Origin: Gibbula magus
Lineage: Eukaryota; Mollusca; Gastropoda; Trochida; Trochidae
Length of the DNA stretch: 64,000 nucleotides
Assembly: GCA_936450465.1 (NCBI GenBank)
Contig: OW388290.1
Span: 23,177,457 to 23,241,456 of the forward strand
Reading direction: 5' to 3'
The translations under genes were made by a program, and so were the position numbers. The notes beneath the pieces were generated by a model. It worked only from the letters and a program-made list of their open reading frames with translations. It searched no databases and was not told where the DNA came from. Of the stretch, positions 11,401-21,027 are shown one piece after another (the first letter of the stretch is position 1; each line of letters opens with the position of its first letter).

Positions 11401-14400
11401 TCTCCAAGCAACAGACGCTCGAACAGGTGAGTTGAGGGAGACTTGCTCACATATGTGGAATAAAGAGAGCCATCTTGGCTCTTTCTCTATTTCTGCAGGG
11501 TGCACTTGTTCCAGTGAATACTTGCGGGTTTCACTGCAATGCATAGCCTCAATGTGTTGCAGGCTTTCTCCCAAGTAGTCATGATATAATAGTGACACTT
11601 GAACAGGTGAGTGATGGGAGACACGACTTCTTTCTTGCTCACTTAATTTTCGTTTAGATATTCTTGTTCTCCTTGTTTTCAAAGAGGGAAGCAATCTTTA
11701 TTTTTAAATTATGTTCAAATTTGAATGGTCTGGAACTATCCATATGTGTTAGCATAGCTTGAGGCAAAAATATTTGATTTTCCGTCATAGGATTTTAATA
11801 GAATCCGTTGTAGTGGTGAGTTAGATAAATGTACCAAGCAGATTAACTGTTTCAGATTTTGAAGCCTTTTTGGCCGCACATATGACTAACACTGACTAAA
11901 TCTGAATCTTAATTTTGTCACAAATATATGCAAAACACTTACAAAAGTGAAAAATTATGAAAAATAATAATGTAAATGGTAACACTGAAATCAACCGTAG
12001 AAGCACCTTGGATTTTATTTAAGAATGTTGTCATTTGGTTTTGTTAACCACAGCAAGTCATAACTTGTGCCAGTCTCTATCGCTGGCTAACTATCCCCCG
12101 CCGCGCGTTTAGCACAAAGCAGGGGATGTAGTATTCGGCTGCGTCTATCCGTACGTCCTTGACCTTCATTTCAAGGTCACAACAAGTCTGTCATTTTACC
12201 CTTGTCAGCGGGATATCTCAAAAGCCATTCACTGGATTCCCTTCATATCTTACACATAGCTCCTCCAAGGAATGACAAAGGGCTGATTGGATTTTGTTGA
12301 CCTTGACATTATTCTCAAGGTCATAGCGAAACTTTTCGACATGTTAATGTACATGAAAAGTGTGTCAGCGGGATATCCCAAGAACCATTCACCATCATTT
12401 CATCATATCTTACACAGAGCACCTCCTAGGGAAGATAAAGGGCTGATAAGATTAACCCTTACGTTGCGTATTTCTATTTTACCAATTTTAGCCCCTCTGG
12501 TGGAATTTACAGGCTCGCAGCTCGCAGCTCGCAGCAGTAGTTTGGGCTTTCCCGGCGGCGATTCCGGTACCCGTTTTACAAAATATACCGCAACTACATG
12601 GCGAATAGGGACTATATACGGGCGTTCAATACAAATTCAAGTCGCGACACCCATACACAAATGGCTAATTCACACCCGAAACTTTGAATGAATTTTCTAT
12701 GATTTTTCGTTTTTATTCTATTACTTTCGAAAGATTGTCTTTAATTCAGGCCTCGTAACATCATAAATATGGAATTGAAGACAAGATGTCTAGCTTCACA
12801 ATGATATAAAAATTATTAGAATGCGACCTTTGGTTATAATTCTATAGCTATGTAAAGTTTGTCTTTATTTCCACCTATAAAATCGTAAATACTTACAACA
12901 TGTATGCGGCATTGCAAACGGTTGTTCATCGCACTTTTCCAAGAAATCATAATCTCGAACCAGTTGACAAATAAGCACATGTCAACCCAAATATGGTTAT
13001 GTTGTTTGACCTTTCAAATAAATGCTAACCTCGAACCATAACTGATGAAAATATGTTGATTAATTTGTGTGTCGTATTGTTTCACATGCCTCTCAGAAAG
13101 GTAAAATTGTATCTTTATTTCTGTGAATAAATATGCGCATTTTATATAGAATAAAAGATTATTCTTTTCGGTTTATTATGATATAAAGTTATGAAAATGC
13201 ATTCAGTATTTTAGCCGTGATAAATGTGTAAGAAGTTGCGAAAATCGCTGATTGTTTCAAAATTTATGAAGTGTAAACATGACCTTTTTCATGGCGCCTG
13301 CTGTGTCTTTATTATTTTTTTGACTTTTGCTAATTTTATATGGGAATGTAGTCCATTCTTTCCCCTTTCTTTTGCCGTATTTTTTTTTTAAAACAAACAA
13401 TTCGCTCACATGATATGAAGTGCGGGAGTAAGGCGAGTTACCGATTTTTTTCCTGTCTCGCTAGATGCGAGGCAGATAGCAGGTACAGGCGAGGCAAACC
13501 CGAGGCAATGCAAACACGTGGGTGAAAATAGCCCCAAGCGAAATTAGGCTTCAGGGCGAAGCCCGACAAAATTGGCCTTTTGTAAAGCTAATTATCGATG
13601 CGTTACGAGACAACAATGCACACGCAATTTGGTGTGAATTTTGCTAGACATTTTGACCGGACATTGACAAAGACTCGTTATCGTGGCTAAGTGCGAGATG
13701 TATGTAAACAAGATTTCATGCGGCGATCCACGGACACACTTCGTCTCTCAATTCGCCTGGAGGCCAAATATAATTATTACTGACCCGGTAAATGCACTAA
13801 GTCCAACGTACGCATCTCGCCAAGGGGTATAACATTTTTCTCTATGAGTCTCTCGGATAATGCCGGGACCCGCAAGTTAAGGGTTAATCTCAAGTCACAG
13901 CAGAACTTTGGGTTTTTCGACATGTTAAGCTTGTCAGGGGAATTGATATCACAAGAACTGTTCATTGGATTCTCATCATTATCTTACATCAGTGTTTTTT
14001 TTTAGGGAAAATTCAGGGCCCAGTCGATTTTGCTGATCTTGACATAATTTTTCAATTTTGAAGTATTAATTTGCTGTGGGGAATCATGTCTCTTTAGTGA
14101 CAACTACTTGTTTATAGATGAGGTAGACAGAACTGCCAAGTAGATTTACTGATTCAGATTTCAAAGATTTCTTGGTGCCAAGTTTGTCTAACACTGACTA
14201 AATCTAAATCATAATTTTGTCACAAATGTATGCAAAACACTTACAAAAGTGAAAAATTGTGAAAATAAATTGTAACACTGAAATCAACCGTAGAAGCACC
14301 TTGGCAAATTATAGGCAGCAATAATAAGGATACCCCCATTTTTAGGGCAACTAATTAAAAATTATGTCATTTGGTTGTGTCATCCCTGCACGTCATAACT

Positions 14401-17400
14401 TGTGCCAGTCTTAATCACTGGCTTATTTATATATTTCTTGCTGCATTACCTGAACTTTTCTGTGCTAGCAGAGCAGTGCTCTGCACCTGAACTTCATAGT
14501 CTGCACTGATACTCTAGCACAGAAAAAGTCTCAAATGTGCCAATGATTGAGATTAGGCACTATTGCGTATGAGGGAGGTTGGTAAAACAGAGTTTAGAAA
14601 CTATCTATGGAAACCAGTGAGCACATCACATCAGCTTCTAAGATGCCTCTAAAGAAGTGATACTGAGGACAGATAAAGAAGTGAAGCTTCACTGTTGCAG
14701 CTGCGTAGAGAGAAGGTGGAGCTGGAGAATGCTCTGGAGCAGGAGCAGGAGTCTCTCGTCAACCGACTCTGGAAGAAGATGGACAAGTTGGAGGCAGAGA
14801 AGAGGTAGGTTGAAACAATACTGCTGACTAGGGGTGACTATTGACCCAAAGAGACTATTGCGATAGCGATAGTCTATTGCCACTTACTATTGTGATAGCG
14901 ATAGACAATTGTAACTCACTATTGCAATAACTATTGCGATAGTTTTTTTTGTATGAATACGCAATAATCAGCTAGATTTCTTATTGGTTTTAGTAGAAAT
15001 GTTTAATTGATGTAAGGACTATGGAACCAAAATCAGTAAAGAAATGATAAATGAAAAGACTTTTTGTCATTTTGCTATTTCCTATCTCTAGTTCTTCCCT
15101 TTTGACATTTTAAAATGACCTTACTGTTGCGATAGCGATAGTGTTTATGTATATACTATCGATATAGTACTATTGCCAAGCCAACTATCGCGATGCATCG
15201 ATAGTTCGATGTATTGATACACCCCTACTGCTGACATTGGCATTATTGTCCCCCGCCGCCGCGAAGCGCGGAGCGGGGGACATAGTATTCAGCTCCGTAC
15301 GTCTTCTTGTTAGCGCGATATCTAATGAACCGCTCAACCTAGAATCTTCAAACTTGGTACCAGTCTTCATCTGGGGAATACGCAGACCTGAAAAGTTTTC
15401 GGTGACCTTGACCTCATTAACAAGGTCACGGCGAGACTTTGACCAGTTTTGAAAATGTTGTTAGCGCGATATCTAATGAACCGCTCAACCTAGAATCTTC
15501 AAACTTGGTACCAATCTTCATCTGGGGAATACGCAGACCTGAAAAGTTTTTGGTGACCTTGACCTCATTTTCAAGGTCAGGGTGAGACTTTGACCAGTTT
15601 TGAAAATGTTGTTAGTGCGATTCCTCATGAACCGCTAGAACTATTGGTTTTAAATTTAGTATCAGTCTTCATTTGGGGAATATCCAGATACCAGTCGATT
15701 TGGTTGACCTTGAAATTATTTTCAAGGTCACTACAAGACTGATTGTCAAATGTTGTTAGCACGATATCTCATGAACTGCTGTACCTAGAGTCTTCAAATT
15801 TGGTACCTGTCTTCATTTGGGTACAATACACCAGTCGATTTGGGTGACCTTGACCCCGTTTTCAAGGTCACTACAAGACTTTGACCATTTACAAATTTTT
15901 GCCCGATATAACAATAATTGAATCAAACATGTAAATGTCACTACTCGTTACAAGCTGTGTGTCCATCCTTTAAGCTCATTTCTTAATTGCGGCGGGGGAC
16001 ATGGTCACGTTTGTGACAATTACTTGTTGAGGAGGTTTCTATAAACAAATGTCAGATTTATCCGTAATCAGGGGGCGGATAGCGCAGTGGTTAGCACCTT
16101 CGGATCAAGAGGTTCAGGGTTTGAATCCCGCTAGGGGAACGGCAACTGTAGACAACATGCAGTAAGGTTGGGTGCAATGCTACACTGAATTTTGGCGAAG
16201 TACCACCCATGGTTCGCAAGTGCCAGCTGATGCTTGCAGGTTTCACCACAATGCATAGTCACATGGTGCTGCGGGCTGTCTCCCTGCGATAATTCTTGCA
16301 GCAGTAATATAAGTGAAAAACTCTTGAAAGTGGCCAACTCGCCTGACCTCACCTATCCTTAACCAGCCCCTGCTTCAGATAGAGTTCTGATCTTCCTATA
16401 TCCTTATTACCGGAAAACTTTCTTAATTAAATATTTGTTCATTGTTCATTTTGATGAGATGATTGCTTTCTCAACCAAATATTTGCTCGAGATTTATTTA
16501 GATTGAATTTTCATTGGAAGAGAAGCCAAAAAATGTGTAGATATAATATGAATCTTTTTACATGCCTGTCTTTAATCCCCCTCTTTAGATTACTCCAAGA
16601 GAAGCTAGACCAGCCTGTGTCCGCCCCTCCATCCCCGCGGGACATAAACAACGGGGACACCGCCCACAATCTGATGCAGCATATTGAGAACCTCCGCGGG
16701 GAGACCAACCGACTGAAGAATCAGCTCCGTCAGGCACTCTCCGAACGTGAGTAGGCACTGACTTCTGTGTCTTTACTTGCAGTTGGTATTTGATGTGATT
16801 GGGGCTCTCGGAATGTGAGTTGGTACTGAATCTGGTTTCTTATTATTCAAATATTTTATGGCAATATTGAGCAGATTGTTATAAAATAGTTACATAGTTA
16901 CAATATTGAGCAGATTGTTATACAAAAACTACATAGTTACAAAAGTGATCAGATTGTTATATAGTTGTTGCAGGAACAATGATAGTTATTCAATAGTTGC
17001 ACAATAGTGAGCAGATTGTTGTAGTACAATAGTTACAGTGTTACAATAGTGAGCAAATTGTTATACAATAGTTACACAGAGTTAAACTTGTGAACAGATT
17101 GTTATAAACTAGTTATTAGTTACACAGTTAGCAGATCCTGATACAATAGCTAAATTGTAACAATAGTTGAAAGATCCTTATACAATTGTTAAATACAGTT
17201 ACAATAGTTGACAGATTGTTATATAACAGTTACAGAGTTGCAATAGTGAGCTGATTGCTATACAATAGTTATAAAATGTTACAATATTCTGTTATCCAGT
17301 AGTTGCAGTGTTACAATAAAAGTTGACTGTTATACAATAGTTATAGAGTTACAATAGTTGACAGATTGTTATACGATAGTGACATAGTGTTACAATAGTT

Positions 17401-20400
17401 GACAGATTGTTATACGATAGTGACATAGTGTTACAATAGTGCGCAGATTGTTATACGATAGTGACATAGTGTTACAATAGTCCGCAGATTGTTAGTAGTG
17501 GTATTGCTATCAAAGGTAGAAATAAACTTTCAATGACCGACAAACCCCTCTGATTTTTTACAAGGGGATATTTCATAATTTTCAGCATGAATCATGCATT
17601 CTCGCGTCCTAGGGTAAACACTGAATATTGTAGAGTCTATTAAATCTTCATGGTGTTGCAGACGAGGAGAAGATGATGCAGTATGCACACGAGGAGCGGC
17701 AGATCCGCGAGGAGAACCTACGTCTGCAGCGTCGTCTGCAGCTGGAGATGGAGAGGAGAGAGAGTTTGTGTCGACATCTCTCGGAGAGCGAGTCCAGTCT
17801 CGAGATGGATGATGAGAGGTACCCACACTTACTATCATTGATCAATGCAGCTACAGTCAGTTTTACTAGCTCAGGGTCAATCTTTGTGATCATTTCTTTT
17901 GTTAATTAAAGGGAAGGTTTTATCTGGATGTTTTTTGCTGAAATGAAATTTGAGGGGATATTTCTGTTTATTAAAGGGCAGGATAGCGCAGTGGTTAGCA
18001 CTTTCGGTTTCAAATCCAGAGGTCCGTGGTTCGAATCTCACAAGGGGCACTGCAACTTTGTCTGCAGTAGAGAACTGTTTTACAATACCCATGGTTCGCT
18101 ATTACCAGCACATGGTGTAACAGGCTTTTCCCTGCAATAATACAGGCCATGATATAAGTAAAATACTCTTAAAAGTGGCTTTAAATCCCAAATCACCTCA
18201 CCTATCTGGAACAGTGGAAGATTGCTGTGGATCTGTAAATCAACTGTTTCTTACAAAATACACATTATAAACCAAATAACGCATGGTTCATTAAAGTCGA
18301 ATCTTTCCCCTGGAATATTTTAAATCAAGGTGAAATTCATTTGGTTGACTCTAAAGAAAGCTTCAAGGAAATTGACATTAAAAACTATCGTCTGTCATTA
18401 TGTCATAACGAATTTGAAATTGAGTAAGGGATTGTTCATGTTTCAGACACTTTAACGAGATGACGAAACAACACGAGATGTCAGGCCATGCCGTCCGCCC
18501 ACGCACTGTATCTAGTCCTATACCGTATGCCTCCACAAACACATCAAACCGACCTGTCTCTCCAGGTAAGTGCCTAGTCCAATGCTGTATCCCTCCACTA
18601 AATTTGATCTTTGTGTATTATAAAAGTGTTGCTTGATTTGTTTTGTTGGAGTATTTTCTTCAACACTTTGAATCTGTCAACTTCTCCCACAAGGTCTCCA
18701 GCCAGTCTCCATCACTGACTAATTTAAGCCTTGCTGCATTTTGTTATCTCTTCTGTGCCAGCTTGTCTGTGTGCTGCATGTAACCTTTATTGTCCAATCA
18801 GAAACCTCCTTACAAAATTACATCTGGGGAACATTAAAAAACATGGAAACCACCATGTCAGTTGACTGCAGGAGTTGTTTTCCATGGGTGTGGCCATATT
18901 GGTTAGTTTGTGAATGAAATGGCGTCACTGATTGGCTGGAGCAGGGAGATAACTCACTATCATGGATGAGGGCGCTGCAATCACGTCATGAATTGTGACA
19001 ATTTAAAATGCAGCAAGGCTCAAATTAGCCAGTGATTGAGACTGGCGTGAGTTATATCTGGACAATTGTTGTAAAGTAAAACCCAACAAAATAAAACACA
19101 TCATGTTTAAGTTACCAGTAGCTTAATCTTTTTAACGTCAATCTTTCACTTCCTATTTTCTGTGGTCTTGTTTGCTCATCATAAATGAAATGATTGTCAG
19201 ATGTTTGATGAGCTTGACAAATATAATGTACACTGCAAATATATCTGTCTCTGATGACCTGGATGAGTTGAATTATGCACGTGTTTGTTCATTATTTAAC
19301 CCTTTCCCTGCAGCTTCTAGGATATTCTAGGTTCGCTAGTCACCAAGACTAGATTATAATGTGTGCACCCGAAGGATCAGGAGACATTGTTTGTTGAGTT
19401 TCGTCGGGGATGACATTCTTATTGTTTGCACAGTAAAACTACTTTACCAATCTCCACCAAATTTGGTACACCCCCATCTCATACCATGTAGATGTGCCTT
19501 TTTTGGTTTGAGACTGTTTTAATTGTATCTTATTCTGTTTCCATGGCAACAATTAGTACTTTGTGTCAAACCATTCCCGAGTGAATGACTTTCAGGAATC
19601 GTAGCTTTTAACAAATAAAATAAAATATAAAAAGGAATAAAATACTTTGGGTTGAATGCAAAATGAACACTACAGCAGAAGCAGGTAACATGTCAATGAT
19701 TTGTGCTTATGATTATCATGCTTATACATTGCCAAATTTTCACCTTCAGTCTTGCTATTTTCCGAGCTTATTTCACTCACTGTCATTGCTTAATCATTAG
19801 ATCGAGTGTGTCATGATGACCTCAGCACGTGTCGACCATCTCACTCACTGTGTTGTTTTGCTGCCAGGTCTGCCGTTCGTAGCTAAAAGTCCCCCCAGTC
19901 CGATGCGACGCAGCTTAACGAGCCAGCCATTCCATCCTCCCTCCCATCCTCCCGGACACGCCCCTGGACTCCAGCCCGGTCAGTTGTCCGGGGGACCAGG
20001 TGGGTCCGGGGTGGGTGTGTTCCTCCCTGGCACTTCACCACCCGTCTTCTCAAGCATGCCAATGGCAAATCCTAACCTTCATGTGAGTTTGTCAGTTCAT
20101 GATCTCAGGTCACAGAGCTTCAGCATCGGCATGGCTCTGCTGCTTTGTATTGTGCTGTGTCATGGATATTTTTATTGCTTTAGATTTTTTTAAAGTATTT
20201 TTTTTTATAAGTTTTAAAAATTAATTTAATTTTCATTGTTTGCTTTCAACAGAATGATTTCAATATTCATTTTCATTTCCATGGTCATAATGCTGTTTTA
20301 ATGTCATGTTTAAAGTTTTTCAGTTTGATTATGCCTTTTCTTCAGTATTCAAATGATTTTAAGATTCATTAATTCATTAATCAATTATGTTATTTCTACG

Positions 20401-21027
20401 GTTCATCATGATCGCCTTTATTCATCATTAAAGCCAGTGTTTTAAAATCTTTGACAGAATTAATATCTCCCTGCATGACCGTGGATATTTTTGGATCGAG
20501 TTGCTTTATGCATGTATTTAGGTTAATATGTCTCGAAATATGAATTCATTATATCTTGATTCAAGGCAGTGCTTCAATCATATAATTCTTTGTACAACAT
20601 TCATTCCTCTAAACCATGTTATATGTATCAACATGGTGCAAGCCCTCTGGGTTAAAAAGATATGTAAGTCCAAGGTTACTGACTTACCGTAGTAGACTTA
20701 CCAAAATTCACCTCTGATACAAAAAAAATCAGTTAAAAGTCAGGGTCTTGCTTCTTTCAACAAATCATTTATTTATTTATTTGGTTTGGTTTGGAAAAGA
20801 CAAGGATATTTATGGATGATCAACTTTTTACAATGGCGACATTTCTGTATAGTTCCTTATTCTGTTATCAGATTGGCTTGACTTTCAAATGCGACTTTTA
20901 AATGATTTTTTTTCTGCCGTCATTATACGTAACTCATCGTCTTATTTCTTCACAGAAACCAAGGCCGAGTCCAGAAAAATTTGCAAAACCAAACGCAATG
21001 CGGAGCGAGAAGAACGACAAGACATGA
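1589..21027 (+). CDS. CCDC6: CCDC6 orthologue (coiled-coil domain-containing protein 6), nine exons
   Basis: Joining 1589-1810, 9010-9159, 11298-11426, 14701-14804, 16589-16746, 17662-17818, 18447-18565, 19868-20082 and 20956-21027 gives an uninterrupted 441-aa protein, close in length to vertebrate CCDC6. All junctions are GT-AG and keep frame. Residues about 30-300 are a long heptad-rich coiled coil with family hallmarks: [61 protein letters not shown] and [13 protein letters not shown]. The C-terminal part is Pro/Ser-rich and low in structure ([11 protein letters not shown], then [10 protein letters not shown]). CCDC6 proteins are cytosolic/nuclear scaffolds linked to DNA-damage checkpoint control; that role is from family knowledge. 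The start ATG follows CCACA and encodes MADSASE, as in vertebrates. Introns total about 18 kb and are full of mobile elements. The poly(A) site was not located. Confidence 0.95.
3296..3778. mobile_element. TTAA-bounded piggyBac-like MITE, short form
   Basis: The element starts TTAACCCTTTAGTTGCG and ends CAAGTTAAGGGTTAA, so the termini are inverted and both finish in TTAA, the classic piggyBac target. Over most of its 483 bp it matches the outer parts of the larger element at 12452-13887. It has no coding capacity. Confidence 0.75.
3775..5367. mobile_element. Long inverted-repeat element, TTAA-bounded, abutting the previous MITE
   Basis: The left end TTAAAGAGAGGGTTCTATTG is mirrored by AGAACCCTCCTTTTAA at 5349-5367. 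Roughly 250-300 bp of each end form imperfect inverted arms (about 3780-4040 against 5070-5361), sharing a GCCATTCA-type block and an ACATATG..TATTAATACATG block. A further related copy lies inside at about 4540-4800. The TTAA at 3775-3778 is shared with the element to the left. A (TA)n run sits near 3802-3820. No protein of its own is evident. Confidence 0.6.
4885..5760. repeat. Diverged repeats with a CCAAATTTGGT..GTAGATGTGCCTTTTGGGGG core
   Basis: A block reading roughly CACCAAATTTGGT, then CCCATATCATGTAGATGTGCC, recurs at about 4895, 5490 and 5655. Related text occurs in CCDC6 intron 7 (about 19450-19560) and at 45760-46320. Short open frames across it follow the repeat and are not credible genes. 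Confidence 0.55.
5378..5409. repeat. Homopolymer of about 32 cytosines
   Basis: An unbroken C tract in CCDC6 intron 1. The minus strand is poly-G and could form G-quadruplex or slipped structures. The exact length may be a sequencing or assembly estimate. Confidence 0.85.
5761..8720. other. CCDC6 intron 1, remaining AT-rich sequence
   Basis: Apart from the SINE at 6461-6780, this stretch is AT-rich intron. I see no exon matching the CCDC6 family, no RNA gene and no clear mobile-element ends. Confidence 0.6.
6461..6780 (+). mobile_element. tRNA-headed SINE, family 2 (AAGGCAATTCATCCACATT body)
   Basis: The head AGCACAGTGGTGTAGTTG resembles an A box and CAGGTTCAAATCCTG a B box. The body carries CTGGGCAAGGCAATTCATCC, and the tail has GAGCATGC then a TATATAAAAC end. 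The same family occurs on the minus strand at 61437-61672 and as tail fragments at 61308 and 63306. A target duplication is not clear. Confidence 0.65.
8721..8783. repeat. CCCCCA/CCCATTCC pyrimidine-rich short tandem repeat
   Basis: Repeats of ACCCCCACCCCCATT and CATTCCCATCTCCTACC run directly into a SINE fragment, and may be an expanded junction of that insertion. Confidence 0.6.
8780..8938 (+). mobile_element. SINE family 1, 5'-truncated copy
   Basis: It contains the family-1 body only: ACCATGGTTCGCTAGTTCCAG, a variant of GCATAGCCACATGGCGTTGC, TTTCTCCCTGC, and a tail TTGAAAGCAGCTTTAA. The tRNA-like head is missing. It sits 70 bp upstream of CCDC6 exon 2. Confidence 0.65.
9010..9159 (+). 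CDS. CCDC6: CCDC6 exon 2
   Basis: Fifty codons, phase 0 on both sides, between a TGTTTTCAG acceptor and a GTAACC donor. It encodes [20 protein letters not shown] through LSRKLMQ, one of the most conserved CCDC6 coiled-coil segments. Confidence 0.93.
10156..10457 (+). mobile_element. SINE family 1, full-length with 13-bp target duplication
   Basis: A tRNA-like head (GGGTAGCGCAGTGG as A box, GGGGTTCGAATCCCG as B box) is followed by the conserved body and a CTCACCTCACTTCACC end. It is flanked by TTGGGTTACAGTG at 10143-10155 and 10458-10470, a perfect target duplication, so this is an authentic retroposition event. Confidence 0.85.
11298..11426 (+). CDS. CCDC6: CCDC6 exon 3
   Basis: Forty-three codons, phase 0 both sides, acceptor CGCGGCAG and donor GTGAGT. 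It encodes [18 protein letters not shown] through VSKQQTLEQ. Confidence 0.93.
11485..11650. repeat. SINE family 1 fragment followed by a duplicate of the exon 3 3' end and donor
   Basis: A SINE body fragment (TGCGGGTTTCACTGCAATGC and following) is followed at about 11595-11640 by CTTGAACAGGTGAGTGATGG, which repeats the end of exon 3 and its donor (CTCGAACAGGTGAGTTGAGG at 11419-11438) and continues to a shared CTTGCTCAC. It is a spare copy of a splice donor 180 bp inside intron 3. Confidence 0.6.
11818..12083. repeat. Left member of a ~280-bp direct repeat in CCDC6 intron 3
   Basis: Shares TCACAAAT(A/G)TATGCAAAACAC, ACACTGACTAAATCT and GAAATCAACCGTAGAAGCAC with 14116-14427. The two copies flank a 2-kb composite repeat. 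The copies are clearly diverged. Confidence 0.6.
12094..14115. mobile_element. CCCCCGCCG-headed tandem element, interrupted by a TTAA element
   Basis: It starts TCCCCCGCCGCGCG and ends GGGGAATCATGTCTCTTTAGTG, matching the head and end of the element at 15249-16027. Inside are about 130-150-bp units beginning GTCAGCGGGATATC and carrying CTTGACCTT/AAGGTCA half-sites. The TTAA element 12452-13887 is nested within it. Confidence 0.55.
12452..13887. mobile_element. TTAA-bounded piggyBac-like element, long form
   Basis: Termini TTAACCCTTACGTTGCG and CAAGTTAAGGGTTAA match the short element at 3296-3778. Outer portions align with that copy, but about 960 bp of extra sequence (about 12743-13720) begins after GAAAGATTGTCTTT. 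Either the short copy is an internal deletion or this one carries an insertion. No transposase frame is visible. The element sits inside the tandem element 12094-14115, so it arrived later. Confidence 0.65.
14116..14427. repeat. Right member of the ~280-bp direct repeat in intron 3
   Basis: See the match to 11818-12083. This copy continues into GTCATAACTTGTGCCAGTCT and onwards to about 14580, a relic of the palindromic 9-bp-TSD MITE family described at 36316. Confidence 0.55.
14701..14804 (+). CDS. CCDC6: CCDC6 exon 4
   Basis: Encodes [21 protein letters not shown] through MDKLEAEK plus two bases of an Arg codon. Acceptor ACTGTTGCAG, donor GTAGGT. The split AG|A arginine codon is completed by exon 5. 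Confidence 0.93.
14829..15227. mobile_element. hAT-type MITE with 8-bp target duplication
   Basis: Inverted ends TAGGGGTG and CACCCCTA are flanked by perfect 8-bp copies of CTGCTGAC at 14821-14828 and 15228-15235. The interior is rich in CTATTGCGATAG and GATAGCGATAG motifs. Eight-base duplications are characteristic of hAT transposition. The insertion lies only 24 bp past the exon 4 donor. Confidence 0.8.
15249..16027. mobile_element. CCCCCGCCG-headed element with four ~150-bp tandem units
   Basis: It opens with a GC-rich hairpin (CCCCCGCCGCCGCGAAGC then GCGGAGCGGGGGA) and closes GCGGCGGGGGACATGGTCACG. Units start at about 15308, 15461, 15611 and 15753 with GTTAGCGCGATATCTAATGA or variants. 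Each carries TGACCTTGACC and a downstream TCAAGGTCA. Short reading frames across it are repeat-derived. Confidence 0.7.
16072..16353 (+). mobile_element. SINE family 1, full-length with 13-bp target duplication
   Basis: Head GATAGCGCAGTGGTTAGCAC and B-box region TTCAGGGTTTGAATCCCG, then the family body and a CTGACCTCACC end. Flanks TATCCGTAATCAG (16059-16071) and TATCCTTAACCAG (16354-16366) agree at 11 of 13 positions. Confidence 0.8.
16589..16746 (+). CDS. CCDC6: CCDC6 exon 5
   Basis: Begins after CCCTCTTTAG, completes the Arg codon and encodes [18 protein letters not shown], the near-invariant CCDC6 Ser/Pro motif, through QLRQALSE. Ends one base into the next codon before GTGAGT. Confidence 0.93.
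16855..17500. repeat. 41-bp minisatellite in CCDC6 intron 5
   Basis: Degenerate units built from GTTACAATAGTGAGCAGATTGTTATAC. The four rightmost are regular at 41-bp spacing (CAGATTG at 17362, 17403, 17444, 17485), while older ones to the left vary in length. Confidence 0.8.
17662..17818 (+). CDS. CCDC6: CCDC6 exon 6
   Basis: Encodes [20 protein letters not shown] through [12 protein letters not shown] plus AG of the next codon. Acceptor GTGTTGCAG, donor GTACCC. Confidence 0.92.
17975..18202 (+). mobile_element. SINE family 1 copy, internally shortened
   Basis: Head GGATAGCGCAGTGGTTAGCAC and B box GTGGTTCGAATCTC are intact, but about 60 bp of body around GCATAGCCACATGG is missing. Ends AATCACCTCACC. 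No target duplication was identified. Confidence 0.75.
18447..18565 (+). CDS. CCDC6: CCDC6 exon 7
   Basis: Completes an Arg codon, then encodes [27 protein letters not shown] and RPVSP, matching the start of the family's Ser/Pro-rich tail. Ends in phase 1 at GTAAGT. Confidence 0.92.
18678..19070. mobile_element. Palindromic MITE, long variant of the GCCAGTCTCCATCACTGGCT family
   Basis: Left arm CCAGTCTCCATCACTGACTA with ATTTAAGCCTTGCTGC, right arm GCAGCAAGGCTCAAATTAGC with CAGTGATTGAGACTGG. The roughly 390-bp element is longer than the 220-240-bp family members at 36316 and 54113. Confidence 0.6.
19868..20082 (+). CDS. CCDC6: CCDC6 exon 8
   Basis: Encodes the Pro/Gly-rich low-complexity segment ([37 protein letters not shown]). 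Acceptor CTGCCAG, donor GTGAGT, ending in phase 0. Confidence 0.88.
20956..21027 (+). CDS. CCDC6: CCDC6 exon 9 (terminal coding exon)
   Basis: After TTCTTCACAG the frame reads [19 protein letters not shown] and stops at TGA 21025-21027. The RPSP..EKF pattern corresponds to the RPSPRRSNSPDKF region of vertebrate CCDC6. The vertebrate polyproline extension is absent. Confidence 0.85.
   Translation, partial: KPRPSPEKFAKPNAMRSEKNDKT

Noticed and set aside
11253..11694. Antisense reading frames over CCDC6 exon 3
   Set aside because: Mirror image of the coiled-coil exon and its duplicate; no independent signals.
12287..12691. 134-codon open frame
   Set aside because: Spans the junction of a tandem repeat unit and the nested TTAA element; no family resemblance.
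12094..14115. LTR retrotransposon suggested by flanking 280-bp direct repeats
   Set aside because: No TG..CA ends, primer-binding site, polypurine tract or gag-pol coding sequence.
17975..18048. Possible tRNA gene
   Set aside because: Same SINE head as at 10156; continues into the SINE body.
19883..20068. Antisense reading frame over CCDC6 exon 8
   Set aside because: Shadow of the GC-rich coding exon.
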